The notes beneath the pieces were generated by a model. The model was not told the DNA's origin, did no database searches, and saw only the letters and a program-made list of their open reading frames with translations. Shown here piece after piece: positions 12,118 through 25,323 of a stretch of 64,000 nucleotides of DNA (position 1 is the first letter of the stretch; every line of letters starts with the position of its first letter). The stretch spans positions 32,504,011-32,568,010 of the forward strand of contig NC_056000.1 of assembly GCF_018446385.1 (NCBI RefSeq), given 5' to 3'. The stretch comes from Zingiber officinale. Lineage: Eukaryota; Streptophyta; Magnoliopsida; Zingiberales; Zingiberaceae. Position numbers and translations under genes: made by a program.

Positions 12118-15100
12118 TTAGTTGATAGCGATTAGAGGAATCCTAGAGTCTCTCAACAATTGAGACTCACATGACCCGGCGTAGTTTTTCGCATCGCCAT
12201 TTGCTTGCCTAGAAGTGGGTGTTGAGTTCAATAGCTCTTCAAAAGCCGGGGTACGTAGATCCTCGATCGACGCAGCACTCGGCAGATTGATCGGCCGACA
12301 CTTCGGGGTGGAACAAGATGGTGCGTCCATCTGATCAATTTGTTGTACAAGTCAGTTAATGATCACTGAGGTCAAGTAATTGTATCAAGTGCTCATGCCA
12401 AGTTACCATATATTCTTCTTCGAGACATTTCCTTGCGTCGTCTGTTATCTCGACGATCTTGTGGTAGTGACCACTCTTCAATTCTCTCAGCTCTCTGCGG
12501 CACGGGACGAGCATCGAATCAAAGTTGGCACATGCTACTTGGTCGAGTTTGAATGAACCTGTTGGATGAAGTAATGTTGGTTACTGATTCTTACAATGAT
12601 AGTAAAGGGGCAGTGCAGGGGTAGATGTTACAATCAATGGAGGATAGAAGATCCTGGTTTGAGGCATCAACATCTTCGAGTGTCGATGAGACAACAGACG
12701 ACAGCTTAGCACACTGAAGGTGGTTAGCATCCAATCCATTCCTGTACAAGTTTATAACAAACCCATAGTCGGAGAAGTTTCACAAACAAGAGAATAGAAA
12801 TTCATGGTTACTACATATCAGTGCTAAACCTGATAATTGAATCCATTGATGATACATGTCCTGTACCAAGTTTCATCAGAGAATTTTGAGCATCTCTCCA
12901 CTGCTGTGCAGCCATTTTAGTATTTTCCTTGCTGCAAACAATTACAAGGACAAAGAAAGAGTTACGCGCATTAGAACGGTTCATAATTGTCTAACTTCCG
13001 TCAAGACTTACCAAATTTTGAAACCTTCTTCAAGGCCATTTCTGCCACTTCCTACTGATGCAATATCCTCGAGGTAGTTGTTCTCAGTTTCTTCCATGTA
13101 TGTTCTCCACTGTTCTTTAACAGAACAGGTGAACTGATGAGTTGTCGACATTTCGTTTTGTAGACTGCTTGTTCTCTCAACGGCAGTGGATCGGAGATTG
13201 TTAACAGCTGTTTGAACCTAAAGAAAGGGACCGATATCATACTTCTGCATGTATCTCAATTTCGGTAAGGAAGAATCTAGTAAATAATTACAAGGAAGAG
13301 ACGAAATAGAAGATACTTCTTCATTTTTAATTCCTATGTCACTGATTGTCAACAATGATTGACTTCTTCATAAAATGAACGTGAAATATTCATTCTTCTA
13401 AGAAGAGCTCGAAGCAGTTCGTATGAAGCTTCCTCAAGGTCTCCAAGAGCACAATAGCAAGCATCAATATAAGTTTTACAAAAAAGGTTATCTATAGCCT
13501 CAAGCAGTCACCAAAGTGCTGTATGCTAAACTAAATTATGTTCTAGATATTTTTGGTTTTAATCAAAGTAATGCATACTTCTTGTCGAGGCAAAAAGATC
13601 TTGGTAACCTAAAATATTTCCCAGGGATAGAAATAACTTACTCCTCTAAAGCTGCAGCATTAGCATTGTGAAGGACATCGAGTATTTTAAGATATATGTG
13701 CAGGTTTGCGAAATTTAAAAAAAAAAAAAAAAAAAAAAAACATACAGAAGTGTGCATTTCATGTCTATCAAAAGAGTTCGATCATTTACCAACATCTTCT
13801 TCCTAGAACTTGAAGCGGCTAACATCTCTGCCACCTTTTCCAATAATTGTTCCTCTTCTCTAGCAGCACATTCCTACGTGAATAGGAAGCAATTAAGAAC
13901 TTGGTACTGTTTGATCCTTTCTAAAAGAAATATGGCAAAAAGGAAATGAAATTGGTATTGTCGCTAACGTGGAGTCACCTCAAAGTTCTTCTCAAGATCA
14001 TGCAGTTGCTGATTTTGTATAATTTGTGACTCTTCCACGAACATGGTTAGTTTAGATGCATGAATATCAAGGGATTCAAAAAAATCTGATGTTATCTTTG
14101 AAATTGACCTTGTCGACTCAATTGCTCTATCATGACCCTATACATTCAAAGAAACAAAAAATTATAATTGTTTAAAATTTCTCAAATGCCTTTCAATAGC
14201 CACCTACCTCACGTTGCCGCTGAGCAAAGGTAGCTAACTTGTCCTCTTGGTTCAACAAAGATAGCTGAAGTTGATTTAGAAGTTGATCAGCCTCCAAAGC
14301 TATTCTTCTGAAGCACTGCATAAACCATGTGTCTATACATCAAGATAAAGTGATAGATTACTTAGAAAACAATTTACTTACATCTTCAAGAGCTGAAGAA
14401 TACAGAAACACTTGGTAATTCAGTATACTAAGTGTGTCTCCCGAATTATTGCCAAGTTCGCCAGCTAAATCATTCAACACTCTGAACCCTGAATGATACA
14501 TATTTTTGAGGCTGTCAACATGCAATCTAAGATCATTTGTGGCCTGTGTATCAAACAAGTTAGTAGTAAGACCCTGCTGGCTAATGTAATTAATCTATAG
14601 GGATGATCTAGCAACTAGGTCCCTGGGAGGACATATATTAGAAACTACCAAGAACAAATGAAATGGAAAAAAAATCAGAAGATAAACCTTTGCTTTTGTA
14701 GACACAAAGGATTGCATGTTTTCTTCCATTTCTTTCAGTTGATTCTCCTGTTCCATCACTGAAGCTGAGACAGTTGTATGCAAGGTGTCTAGTTGTTGGG
14801 TTAACATGTACCGGAAGTTTTGGACAAGTATTCTGTTCCCTTCCTCTATTTTATCTTTTCTCTCTGTATGCCAAATGAAAAAAATTACGTTATTACTGGT
14901 TGAGACTACATCCTACCGAGGAAAAGAAATAGCCTAATGAATGACAATAAAAAAAGAACATGAAAAGGAAAATAGGAAGGTACAAACCTATTTTTGAGAA
15001 CAAGCCTGAAACATCAGCAGCTGCATTTTGTAGCTCGGATCTCAGATCATACGCACGATTGACAAGCGCCTCCTCTGATTTTAATATTCCTCGAAGGCAT

Positions 15101-16050
15101 TCGACAATAAGTGAAAAACAATATAGTCTAAAAGCAATTGATCACTAAACTGGATAGGAAAAGTTTCCAGAATTGTAACAGTACTTAATTATAATGCAAG
15201 GTTCTGGTAGATGTTACACGATCCCATTAATTAAGAGCAATGGCATTTAGAATCATTACTAATTTTGGGGAACTTTAACTCTAAATTATAATGCAATATT
15301 TCATGTTAGGACATAAGAGAAATGGCAGTTAGAATTATTACTTCCTGTGAGGAATTCAAGTTTAAGAGTCTCATTAAACTGACATGAAAATCAGAGATAT
15401 GAACAAAAAAACGTTGCCATACAATCAAGGTGCAAGACTCAAACTGTTAAAAGAAAGGTTTAATTCACCTGACTTGAGAAGATTGGATATAAAAAATTCC
15501 TTCTCTTTTATTATAGAGTTTGCTTGCCTACATCTTTCTTCCAAGCCCAAATAAAGTTGCTCAGTGTTCACCAGTTTTTCCTGCACCAAATTTATAGGTA
15601 TACACACTTTTCCAGTAGTAATTAAAGATGTGTGTCAACACTGTTTTACCTGAGTTTGTTCTAGTTTGTCACTAAAATCTTCACTAAGTATCTTTTGTGA
15701 ATTGTAAAGTTCTTGAAGCCCACCTAATTGCTGGTCAAAACATTTAAATATCCAATTCACACCTCTATGGAAGAAATAGGGTACCACTGTTCTAAGTAGA
15801 TCAGGTGCACCTTATCCTTTGAGTCCAGATCAACTTCCAATTTTTCTATTTTCTCAGTCATGGCCTGCATTGATGAATCAATTATTTAAATGGATTATGA
15901 AACAAAAGATGTAAAGACAAAAGAATGACTAAGATTAACAAGCAATAATCAAACTAAATACTTCCGAACTAACCTTCTTCTCAGCTTCTTCAATCAAGTA
16001 CATATCACGTGGGATGTAGATGCCATTCTTCTCTCTTGCAGCAAATAACT
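12118..16050 (-). other. Kinesin-5 exons 8-22 (stalk and tail)
   Basis: Exons: 16050-15974, 15864-15811, 15730-15650, 15580-15469, 15074-14988, 14863-14688, 14543-14382, 14315-14208, 14137-13979, 13873-13790, 13217-13012, 12931-12830, 12741-12632, 12558-12407, 12330-12118 (with TAA stop). The largest intron here (13218-13789) holds a copia fragment. Confidence 0.83.
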
Positions 16051-18370
16051 CTGTCGTACATGACAGTGACAATAATTCCACAAATTTAAGTTAGGGAGAG
16101 CTAGTATATGCATTTATCTTACAAGCAAAATGCATTAAATGATCTAAAACAAGAAGCTTGCATGATGACCAGGATGCATAGTAAATTTCTTAAAGATGGA
16201 TCTACGAGTTCATAATCACTATGACAATAAAATGATTAGCATCTCAAATAGATCCTTGGATACCTCAAGTGGTGCATGTCAATCAAATATGAAAAATAGA
16301 CCATTGGATACCCTGATTTGTATAGCCATGGATTCAAGAGCTCATAAACTAGATGACAATGACCATGCTTAGCATCTCAAATAGAGCATTGAACACCTAA
16401 ATTGTGTGTGCTCACCAAATATTAAATATCCAAGTTTCAAAGTTATATAATAGATTAGCAAGAAGAAATATCATAAAATATGTAAACAGATTCATAATTA
16501 AGCACCCTGTTTAAGGCGGTCAATATCTGCATATAAATCCTTGATCATAGCAGATTTCATCATCTTTTGGTTAACCTGTGATACAATAATTTAACATTTA
16601 CTTGGTTTCTAAAAGATGAACAGCAAATGAGAAGCTGAAAATTGTTAATGACCTCAGGCTTGTTCTTGATATTCTTTGCACGGTGTGCATAATCCAAGGT
16701 GCTCAGTGTCTCTTCCAAACTGAGGATGGATGGTGATATAGTGGCAATAACACAAGTCTTAGTCTTTCCTCCCAAGGAGTCTCTAAGCAGCCTTGTCAAT
16801 TTGCTGTCTCTGAAAGAAAATATACAAAGTTCAACTTACAAAGGACCATTAGAGGAAAGAAGAAAATGTGGCACAAACAGATTTAGATTATACCGATATG
16901 GAATATGGCCAGAATGCTCAACAAGAGTATTAATCACACGGCCAAGAGTGAGCAAACTTTTATTAATTTCCCCAGCTTCTCTTGCTCTTCCCTGTAATCG
17001 AAGATGTTCAGACAAGAAATATCAATATTGCATGAAGCTGTGAAAATTAATTGGAAAATGAGAGACACAAGAACTGAGATGGTTAGTGAACTTTTCTAGT
17101 GGAAATATCAATTAGCAAACAAAAAACTAGTCCTACTTGATTAAACATGAAGTGTTTACTCACATCTCTAGCACCAGATCGTGATATATTTTCTGAACCA
17201 GCAAGATCAACAAGATTAAGTTTGCCAGATTTAATCAGTTCTTCTCCATCAGGAGTAATCTCCTTGATGTGAATTGTAATGGAAAAAATGGAATGGGATC
17301 TGCTACTTTGTTTGTTGAGTAGAGTCTCTGCAGTACGCCTTTTTGCAGACCCCTTGTCCAAGATTCTGTAAATTTCATCAGCAGTATAGACTACCTCCTC
17401 CTCCAATCCTCTCACAAAAACACCACCCTTCCCATCCTCCATGAGAGCGATAGGCTTCTTATTCTTGTCGTCAGAGAATTTTGATTCGTCTGGGGCCAAA
17501 AGATCAGTTATCTCCTCATTGTACAGCTCAAGAAATGAGACCTTCATGCTATATTCAGCACATTGTGCCTCCAGTATTCCAAAAATTTGTTTCACAGCCC
17601 TTGGGATAACTCCAGCATCACTTGGAAACTCTCCATTCTACCATGTTTGCATAGTTTAGAGCTCAAAGAGAAGCGGAGTAGCAGCAATTCTTCATTTTGC
17701 ATTAGTGAAGGGAAAAAACTTACCTTGACTTTTCTTCCCTCACCTTCCATTGTATAAGTCTTTCCTGTGCCTGTCTGCCCATATGCAAATATGGTGCAAT
17801 TGTAGCCCTCTAGAACCTCATTTACTACAGGAGCTACAGCTTGGACAAACAAATCCTTTTGCTTCGAGGTTGGGCCGAAAACCTATATAATTTATATATA
17901 TAGGTAGATTTTTCATGCATGGAGCTGACAAGAAAGCTATATACGCTAAATATTGAAGCCAGAGGTTTCAAAAACCTTGTCGAAGGTAAAGGTTCTGTCG
18001 ATCAGCTTGTTAGCAACATTCTGAGCAGCTAAAACTTCTCTACGATGTTCATTGCAAGAAATGACCGCCTGGGGGCTCCCTCTCTTCTCGTCGTCACTTA
18101 ATGGCCTGGAAATATTGCAATCAATACAGATAGATTAAGTAAAGCAAAATCTTAGAAAATCCAGGCAAAATCCCATCTTTTAGCCCCACTTGGTTCTCAC
18201 CTGCATCTTAGGATCACTTGGACGTTGACCCCCCTCTCCCTATCGAACTTGCTGCTCGAGTTACCATTCCCATCCAACGACCGGAAATCTCTCCCGTGCT
18301 TCTCCGTGGACCTCGGAGTTTGTGAAGGCGACACCGGGACAAATCCCGATCTCCTTTGAGAGTTATCCAT
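12118..18370 (-). CDS. Kinesin-5 (BimC/Eg5-type) mitotic motor, 22 exons
   Basis: Plus-end-directed homotetrameric kinesin that cross-links and slides antiparallel microtubules in spindle and phragmoplast. The spliced frame is 1046 aa, normal for the family. The motor domain is near the N-terminus (about 48-400): P-loop GQTGTGKT at 135-142, switch I NKQSSRSH at 261-268, switch [10 protein letters not shown] at 295-302. A long coiled-coil stalk follows. The tail holds the BimC-type box ([15 protein letters not shown]), whose Thr is the presumed mitotic kinase site, and the C-terminus is [10 protein letters not shown], close to plant KIN-5 proteins. The start [10 protein letters not shown] has a good context (aagATGG). 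All junctions obey GT/AG and keep frame. Upstream are a TATA-like box and an MSA-like element, fitting G2/M expression. The sequence upstream of the ATG has a possible acceptor near 18380, so a 5' UTR intron is possible. Confidence 0.95.
13405..13740 (+). mobile_element. Ty1/copia RT fragment in a kinesin intron, ending in an A-run
   Basis: In the intron between kinesin exons 17 and 18, on the strand opposite the gene, lie short runs that match copia reverse transcriptase in the correct order: [20 protein letters not shown] and KDLGNLKYF. The piece is a broken fossil of only about 250 bp without LTRs. It is followed by unassigned sequence and a run of 24 A (13717-13740). Confidence 0.7.
16506..18370 (-). 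other. Kinesin-5 exons 1-7 (motor and neck)
   Basis: Exons by position, 5' to 3' on the minus strand: 18370-18201, 18105-17976, 17882-17724, 17637-17164, 16991-16894, 16809-16653, 16575-16506. Lengths 170, 130, 159, 474, 98, 157, 70. Phases match at every junction. Borders read from GT/AG and motif continuity. Confidence 0.88.
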
Positions 18371-18857
18371 CTTCTACTACCTGGTACGTTTAATTCCAAA
18401 TATTTAACAACTTTAACATCTCTGCAATTTTCAGTTACTGGATCTAATCTTAGTAAACTAGCGAAACAAAAAAGGCAGGATCCCAAATTGTCAGCTTCAA
18501 TCGCAGAAACAAACCATTATATTATATGCTGCCGAAACGAAAAGCTAATATCTTTATAAAAAAAACTTTTGATTACAAAAAAAAAATCAAAGTTGCATCC
18601 AACTCGAACCAAAATTACATCCTCATTCAATATTATACCGAGACCGCGCCGGCACCCAAAAAGAAAACGCAACGTCGAGGAGCCGGATATAAAGATAGCG
18701 AGAACGAGTGAACGACGAACCACGAATATACTCGAACTGTGAGATTCTGGCACAAGATCACTTGGCTTCTGTGAGATTTCTCCGTCGAAAGAGGAATTTG
18801 GAGTGCGGAAGATGGATCGAGTCGCCGAGCAGTTCGACAAGGCGGAGATCACGACGA

Positions 18858-18865
18858 CTTAAATA
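18858..18865 (-). promoter_or_regulatory. TATA-like box of kinesin-5
   Basis: TATTTAAG on the minus strand, about 490 bp before the ATG. With a possible 5' UTR intron this spacing is reasonable. Confidence 0.4.
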
Positions 18866-18954
18866 GCGCCAGAAAATTGACGGCGTTTAGTCAGTCGTGG
18901 CGACGACGAGTTTGTGTTTGAATTCAAACGGAATCCGTCACTTGCGCCGGCAGT

Positions 18955-18965
18955 CGACCGTTAGA
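18955..18965 (-). promoter_or_regulatory. MSA-like (G2/M) element of kinesin-5
   Basis: Minus-strand TCTAACGGTCG matches ten of eleven positions of the MSA consensus YCYAACGGYYA, bound by three-repeat MYB factors in genes peaking at G2/M. It lies about 90 bp upstream of the TATA-like box. Two more AACGG cores lie on the plus strand nearby (around 18928 and 18967). Confidence 0.5.
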
Positions 18966-18970
18966 AAACG

Positions 18971-19950
18971 GAGTAGACCCCCACTAGGTCACGACGATCT
19001 TACGTCATAAAATATTTTTAATTTTTTAAATAATAATAATAGAGCAAATAAATCGGCCCTCAAAAATAAAAATATTCCAAACCATCTTTAAAATGCTCAA
19101 AATTAGACGAGAATAAATTACAAAAATATATTAAAAGTTATTAAATAATTTTTCGATGAGCTGTTCTCAAATTTCTTGGCCCATGATTTATTAAGAACTC
19201 ATCATTTTGACTTTTTATATATGATTATTTTTAATAAATTAGGGCAAAGTAAGAACGAGTAGATTTTTGAACGTTGAATAGATTTTTTTTCTTGCATTAG
19301 ATTTGTTTAGTAGAATACTTTAAGGATTCGATTGTAATAATTAATTTAGAGAGGATTTAATGGAAATTAATCGCTCAATTGTGTTTGTTTAGTAATATTT
19401 TTAATTGAAATTATGGGGCTTTATTAAATATTAGATCCTAGACCCCAAGATTTGACACAATCTAAATATTTAATTGTTGGATTCTATTTGAAGATCTTGT
19501 TTAGATTTTTTTTTTCGAATTTTGTTTCCTTTCAATGACATTTGGAGTGTGGCAAATAAAAATGAAAAAAAAATCAGACTATTATTTTATTTTTCAAATA
19601 AAAATTAAAATTTTCATAACACTCAAATTAAACTAACATCTACTTATGTTTATGTTTAGTTAGTCATCTCCATTGGTTTGTCAATTAGTTAAAAGTATGT
19701 AAATTTATTATATTGAGATAGTGATTAATTTTTGATGCGTATGAAAAAAACTTTCTTCCATCGATTATAAGTTGATCTATGATTTATCTTCTTCCATATA
19801 ATCTGGAAATGAATTGTAAGACCGTCCGTGATTTTCCTCCTCTGTGTTGGCCTTGGGACGGATTGGCGGGGGGCACTGGGGGCGAACGTATTCGCCTTGT
19901 TGCCACAATGAAAATGAATTGTAAGAGATGTTTAGGATGAACATAATCAC
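18971..19950. other. Intergenic A/T-rich spacer
   Basis: No convincing gene. A 66-codon minus-strand frame at 19777-19977 starts inside the neighbouring LTR and is taken as chance. Confidence 0.5.
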
Positions 19951-20746
19951 TAATACGGTAATGAAGAAGGACCCCACTAAGACATAATGATCGACTGCAT
20001 GGAAGTTAAAGTCAAGGATGGAGTCAACGCCGACCGAGTGGGCCAGTTATGGTCAAGCTGACGGCATGTCCAAGTGGAGAATAAGGCCAAAAGGATAACT
20101 CAAGGTATAGAAACAAACAGGCAATACATCCCTTGCCCACCGTCCCTACCGAGCGGGAGGTATGTCCGTTTGGATGAGAGGCAACCCTCTGACAGCAAGA
20201 AATCTAAGTAAAAGGGAGAGTGCTCGGTGCAGCACAGTCGAGTGAGTGTGTCCTTGTCGAGCAGCCATCGATTGGCCTATAGCTGGACCCACCCATATAT
20301 CTCCTCATACTCTTTTAGAGATTTGTGGCACTGACAACAAACCAGGTTCCACAGGCTAAGCATACGGTAGAAGCTTCCAGACTATCACATTGGAGATATG
20401 CATGCTCATTTAAGAAAAGATGTCAAGGATATTTTTTTACTTGTCTTTTCATAAGACACTTGGGAAAGCATGCACTCTTTGAGATGCGTACACAAGTACT
20501 ACAGTAATACTATAAAAAGGAGTTCCCATCTATAGTGAGAGGTATGCGTAACTTTATCATTCTACATGCTCTTTTGCTATAGTATTCTTACTCTTCTCTA
20601 CATCACCAGAGACTGACTAGAGCGTCCGAGGGCTAATGCTGGGAACCCCCTCTCGCCCCGACGCTGACTCATTTGTATTGCAGGATCACTTGGAGTCTTT
20701 GCCACGCCAAACTTCTAACCTTATCCCCAACTTTCGGACAGAAACA
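19951..20746 (+). repeat. 5' LTR of the old gypsy element
   Basis: Aligns with the 3' copy from TRATRCRGTRATGAAGAAGG onward. A TATA-like CTATAAAAAGG is near 20511. It ends just before the primer-site region at about 20747. Confidence 0.7.
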
Positions 20747-23700
20747 AATTTGGCATTGTCTGTGGGAACTCTATCTGCATCCAAAATGAAAAGTGGAAGA
20801 CATTGCACGACTCACTACCATGATGCTAACACAAGAGGACCTAGAGCTGTTGATACAAGTCCGAGTGGCAAAGATGGTGGAGCAGCAACAGACAGCAGTT
20901 GATTACTGAGTAAATGACCCTGCAGTCTCAAGGATGGGTCAGCAAGCTGATCCAATAGACCAAACGGAAAACCCAGCCATTCGCAAGCTAAATAACAGGC
21001 CGACTGACACCTTCGGAGAAGCACCAAATGCACCGATTCCTTACCACTGTGCATGATTTCACACACCATCAAAAGAGCAAGGTCGAGCAAAAACCCACAA
21101 AGTTCCTCGTCAGAGGATGCGCCCGTCTGGGACAGACGGAAAGGGAAAGCGCCCCGACTCAACGACTCCCTCGAGCAGATCAACCGGTAGTTCTCCTAGA
21201 AGATCCTGGATGATCAGCTACCGCGTCATTATAGACCACTGATGATCGAGGAATACACGGGGTCAACTAACCCCGAGAATCATCTGATCAAATTCAACAA
21301 CATGGTCATGCTCCACTAATATATTGATGGAGTCAAATGTCGAGTATTCCTCACCACGCTCTTCGGATCGGTGCAGAGGTGGTTCAAATGACTGTCATCA
21401 GATCTATTCATAACTTTAAAGACTTCTGAATGACATTCCTTCAGCATTTTGTAAGCAACCGCTACTATTAGAAGACGAATGCCAACCTGTTTATTGTCAA
21501 GCAAAGACCCAAGGAAGTATTGCGGGTCTATATTAAGAGATTTAACCAAGTGATCATAGAGGTTTCATCAACCACTCCAGAAATCTTAGTGAGTTCTTTG
21601 TCACAAGGACTGGTGAATGGTGAATTCTTTTGGTCACTTATCAGAAAACCCCCAAGAGACTTGATCATCTGCTCAGACATGCCACTGAGTACATCAATGT
21701 CCCAGAGGCCCAAGCAACTTGGAAGAAAGAAGTGATCCCCGAGCCGGCCTTGGTCTAGGAGCATCGAGCGACCCACATGCACTAGCCGCCCAAGGAGCCC
21801 TGAGCGGGCCCCATGCAGCAACACCTAGAGCCTCGAACTCATGCGGTTCAGCATGTGGAGGTTAAGCGAACGAAGAACGCCAAGCCTAGACCATGGGTGC
21901 CACTCTTCTATTCCTATCATCGGTCACCAATGCTCAACACCAGAGATTGCTATCAGCTCAAACTAAAGTCATGCTGACCTACACCTTCAAGATTTCGTCG
22001 TCCGTCCATGACACCCGATCGTCGTCATCATAGCTGATCGAGAGGACAAAGAGAGGAAGGTCGGCCGGAAGAGGAGCATTACCGACAACAACCCCATAGA
22101 GAGAGTATGAGAGGTCTGCATGGGCATCTACCAAGCGATCACGCCCGTCGGCACAGGAAGAAGAGAACCAAAGTAACGCCGCTCGGGGGGGACATCGATA
22201 TGATCGCGAGAGGTCCGACCGACAGTGATTCCAATAGGGCTCGGAAGTTACACACCCGACGACTAGAAATACACGCTATCGGAAGTAGCAAGGAGAAAGC
22301 AGAGATCAGTTTGGGCCTTCAGGACTTAGAGGGAGTAGAAGTCTCACATGATGATGCCCTGATCATCAAGGCGACAAGTGCTAATTATAATATTCATCAT
22401 ACTTTTGTAGATATAGGAAGTTCAGTGGACATCATATTTAAGAAGGTGTTTGAGCAGCTTCAAATCGAGTAGAGTGAACTCCGACCCATGATGACACCCT
22501 TATACGGGTTCACAAGCAATGGAGTCTTACTGATCGGCCAGGCTCGGTTGCCCATATCCCTCAGGGAAGAATTGCTCCGACGGATGAGGACAGCTAACTT
22601 CATTATGGTGGACGTCCCGTCCGCCTATAGTGACATATAGAGACGACTGACACTAAACAAGTTCCGAGCGGTCGTATCCACATTTTGCCAAAAGATCAAG
22701 TTTCTTGTGGATAACTTGGTCGGAGAAGTTAAAGGTGACCAGGTAACAACTCGACAGTGCTACATTGAAATGGTCAAAATTGAATCATGGGCATGCAGAA
22801 GGCTCAACAATTGGAGGTAAATGCAATTATAGAAGAGCCTCCCGCCCTGGTCTATGACAAAAAAGAGGAAGTCCAGGTGCATCCCAACCGGCCGGAAGCC
22901 ACGACATTCATCGCAACCGAAAGAAGGCTGAGCTGGTTGTCTGTCTGAGGCAAAACCACGATGTGTTCGCATAAGTAATGCACCAGCTCCTGGGTATCTC
23001 GTCGATCATCGCGCAGCATGAGTTGCACGTCTGACTAGACGTCAGGTCAGTGAAGCAAAAGAAAAGAAACTTCAGGTGAGAGCAGAATCAGATCATCCGA
23101 GCGAAAGTAGAAAAGTTGTTGGAGGCCGGTCATATATGTGAAGTACAATTTCTGAGCTAGCTAGCTAACGTGGTGTTGGTCTCTAAGCCAGATAATAAAT
23201 AGTGGGTCTGCATTGACTTTAGAGACCTGAACAAGGCATACCCGAAGGACTACTATCCACTATCGTGCATTGATCAGATGGTGGACTCCATGGTTGGCTG
23301 TGAGCTGATTTGCATGCTGGAAGTATACCAAGGCTACCACCAAGTCCCACTAGCCAAGAAAGATCAAGAGAAAGTCAGCTTCATCACAATGGACAGAACC
23401 TTCCACTACAATGTGATGTCATTCAGATTGCAGAACGTTGGAGCCACCTATCAATGGCTAATGAATAAGGTATTTCGAAGGCAAATCAACAGAAACATAG
23501 AGGTATATGTCGACGATATTTTGATAAAATCCCTCCAAGCCACTGACCTCTGTGCAGATATAGAGGAGACTTGTCGAACGCTAAGAATATACAGAATCAA
23601 GCTCAATCTAAGTAACTGTCTGTTTGGAGCGAGGAGCGGATGACTCCTCGGCTATGTTGTCACTGAGTGGGGGGATCGAAGTAAATCCTAGCAAAGTGAA

Positions 23701-25323
23701 GGCACTCCAGTACATACCCCCTCTACACAACCTGAAGGAAGCTTGGCAACTGACCGGACAAATTACCGCCTTATCAAGATTCATATCCAAGTCGTCGGAT
23801 CGGAGCCACCCTTTCTTCAAGATTTTGCGCCGAGCCAAGAAATTTCAAAGGGACGCCAAGTATGATAAGGCGCTAGAGGAACTCAAGAGTTATCTAACCT
23901 CTTTACGTGTATTGGCAAAGGCCATTACTAGCAAGCCGCTCTGGATGTATTTATCATCCATAGAGCGGGTCGTTGGCTTAGTGTTGGTGCGATAGAACGG
24001 CGTTGAATAACAGTTGGTGTACTTTTTTAGTTATATATTGAAATATGTTGAATGTCGCTACACCTATCTTGAGAAACTGACGTACGGGCTAGTTTTCGTC
24101 GCTCGAAGGTTACGCTGATACTTTTTGTCGCACCCTATAATTGTCTTGACTAACAGCACTCTAGGGAGGGTTCTTCTCAATCCTGAAGCGTCCAACCGGC
24201 TAATCAAGTGGACCACAGAGTTAAGCGATTTGACATACAGTACCAACCTAGATCGACGATCAAGGCACGAACCTTAGCTAATTTTGTGACGGAGGTACAA
24301 AACGCTGAGCCAGAGACAACTTGGAGGGTCTATATGGACGGATCATCCACCCAGTAGGGCAGTGTTGTGGGCATACTTCTAATATCATCGCATGGAAATC
24401 GAATGCAGTTGTCCACTCGACTGGACTACCGAGCCATAAATAACGAGGCAGAGTAAAAAGCGTTGATCGTCGGGCTGCAAGCAGTTCAGCACGTGGGAGC
24501 CACCCGAGTCCTTATCCACTCGGACTCCCAACTAGCAACATAGCAGTTATCGGGAACTTTTGAAATAAACAATGCTCGACTAAGGTTATATGTTGAGCTT
24601 TTGAAAAACTGAAGGTCGGATTTCAAGAAATAATTATTCAAAAATCCCCCCGAGCAGAAAATTAATATGCAAACAAGCTGGTAAAATTAGTAAGTTCCTT
24701 AACTCCTCTAGTGCTAGATAAACCAATCAAGCAAGTAATATTGGTAGCTCACATTGAGAGGCCAACTGAAAGGGAGACTTTAAGTGATTGCCAGACTCCT
24801 TTGATTGGGTTTCTCCAATCGGGCATTGTGTCAGTCGACTGGAGGCAAACTCAGTTAATAAAAAAGAGAGTCGGACGATTTACATTAGTTGGAGACCACT
24901 TGTACAAAGGAATATTCTCAAGACCATTGTTGACAATACATACTATAAGAGGTCCACCAAGGCTCCTGCGGTAGTCATCCTAGCGACCGTTCATTAACAA
25001 GGGAAATCCTATTGGCAGGGTATTTTTGGCCTACTCTACAAGCTGACGTTGCTTGGACATTAGCAACCTGCTTATCTTATCAAAAATATCAGAGCGTGTC
25101 ACATAGGCCCACTGAGGAGAAGAAGTAAAGTGCACTAAGGATAAGCTAAAAGATTGCCAAATGCAACAACCCAGAATTTGAAAGCGCTGAACAGGAGCGC
25201 GTGAATTCATACTTAAAAATTTTTACAAAATTTTTTAAGGTGAGTACAATGGTTGCTCAGAAACTTATAAGAAAACTAAGCAAGGTATTAGAGCACATCG
25301 TTGGGGAGCGAATTTGAGATCTT

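Noticed and set aside
19777-19977. 66-codon minus-strand frame with a hydrophobic start, looks like a small secreted peptide
   Set aside because: Its start lies inside the LTR that begins at 19951, and it matches no peptide family I know.
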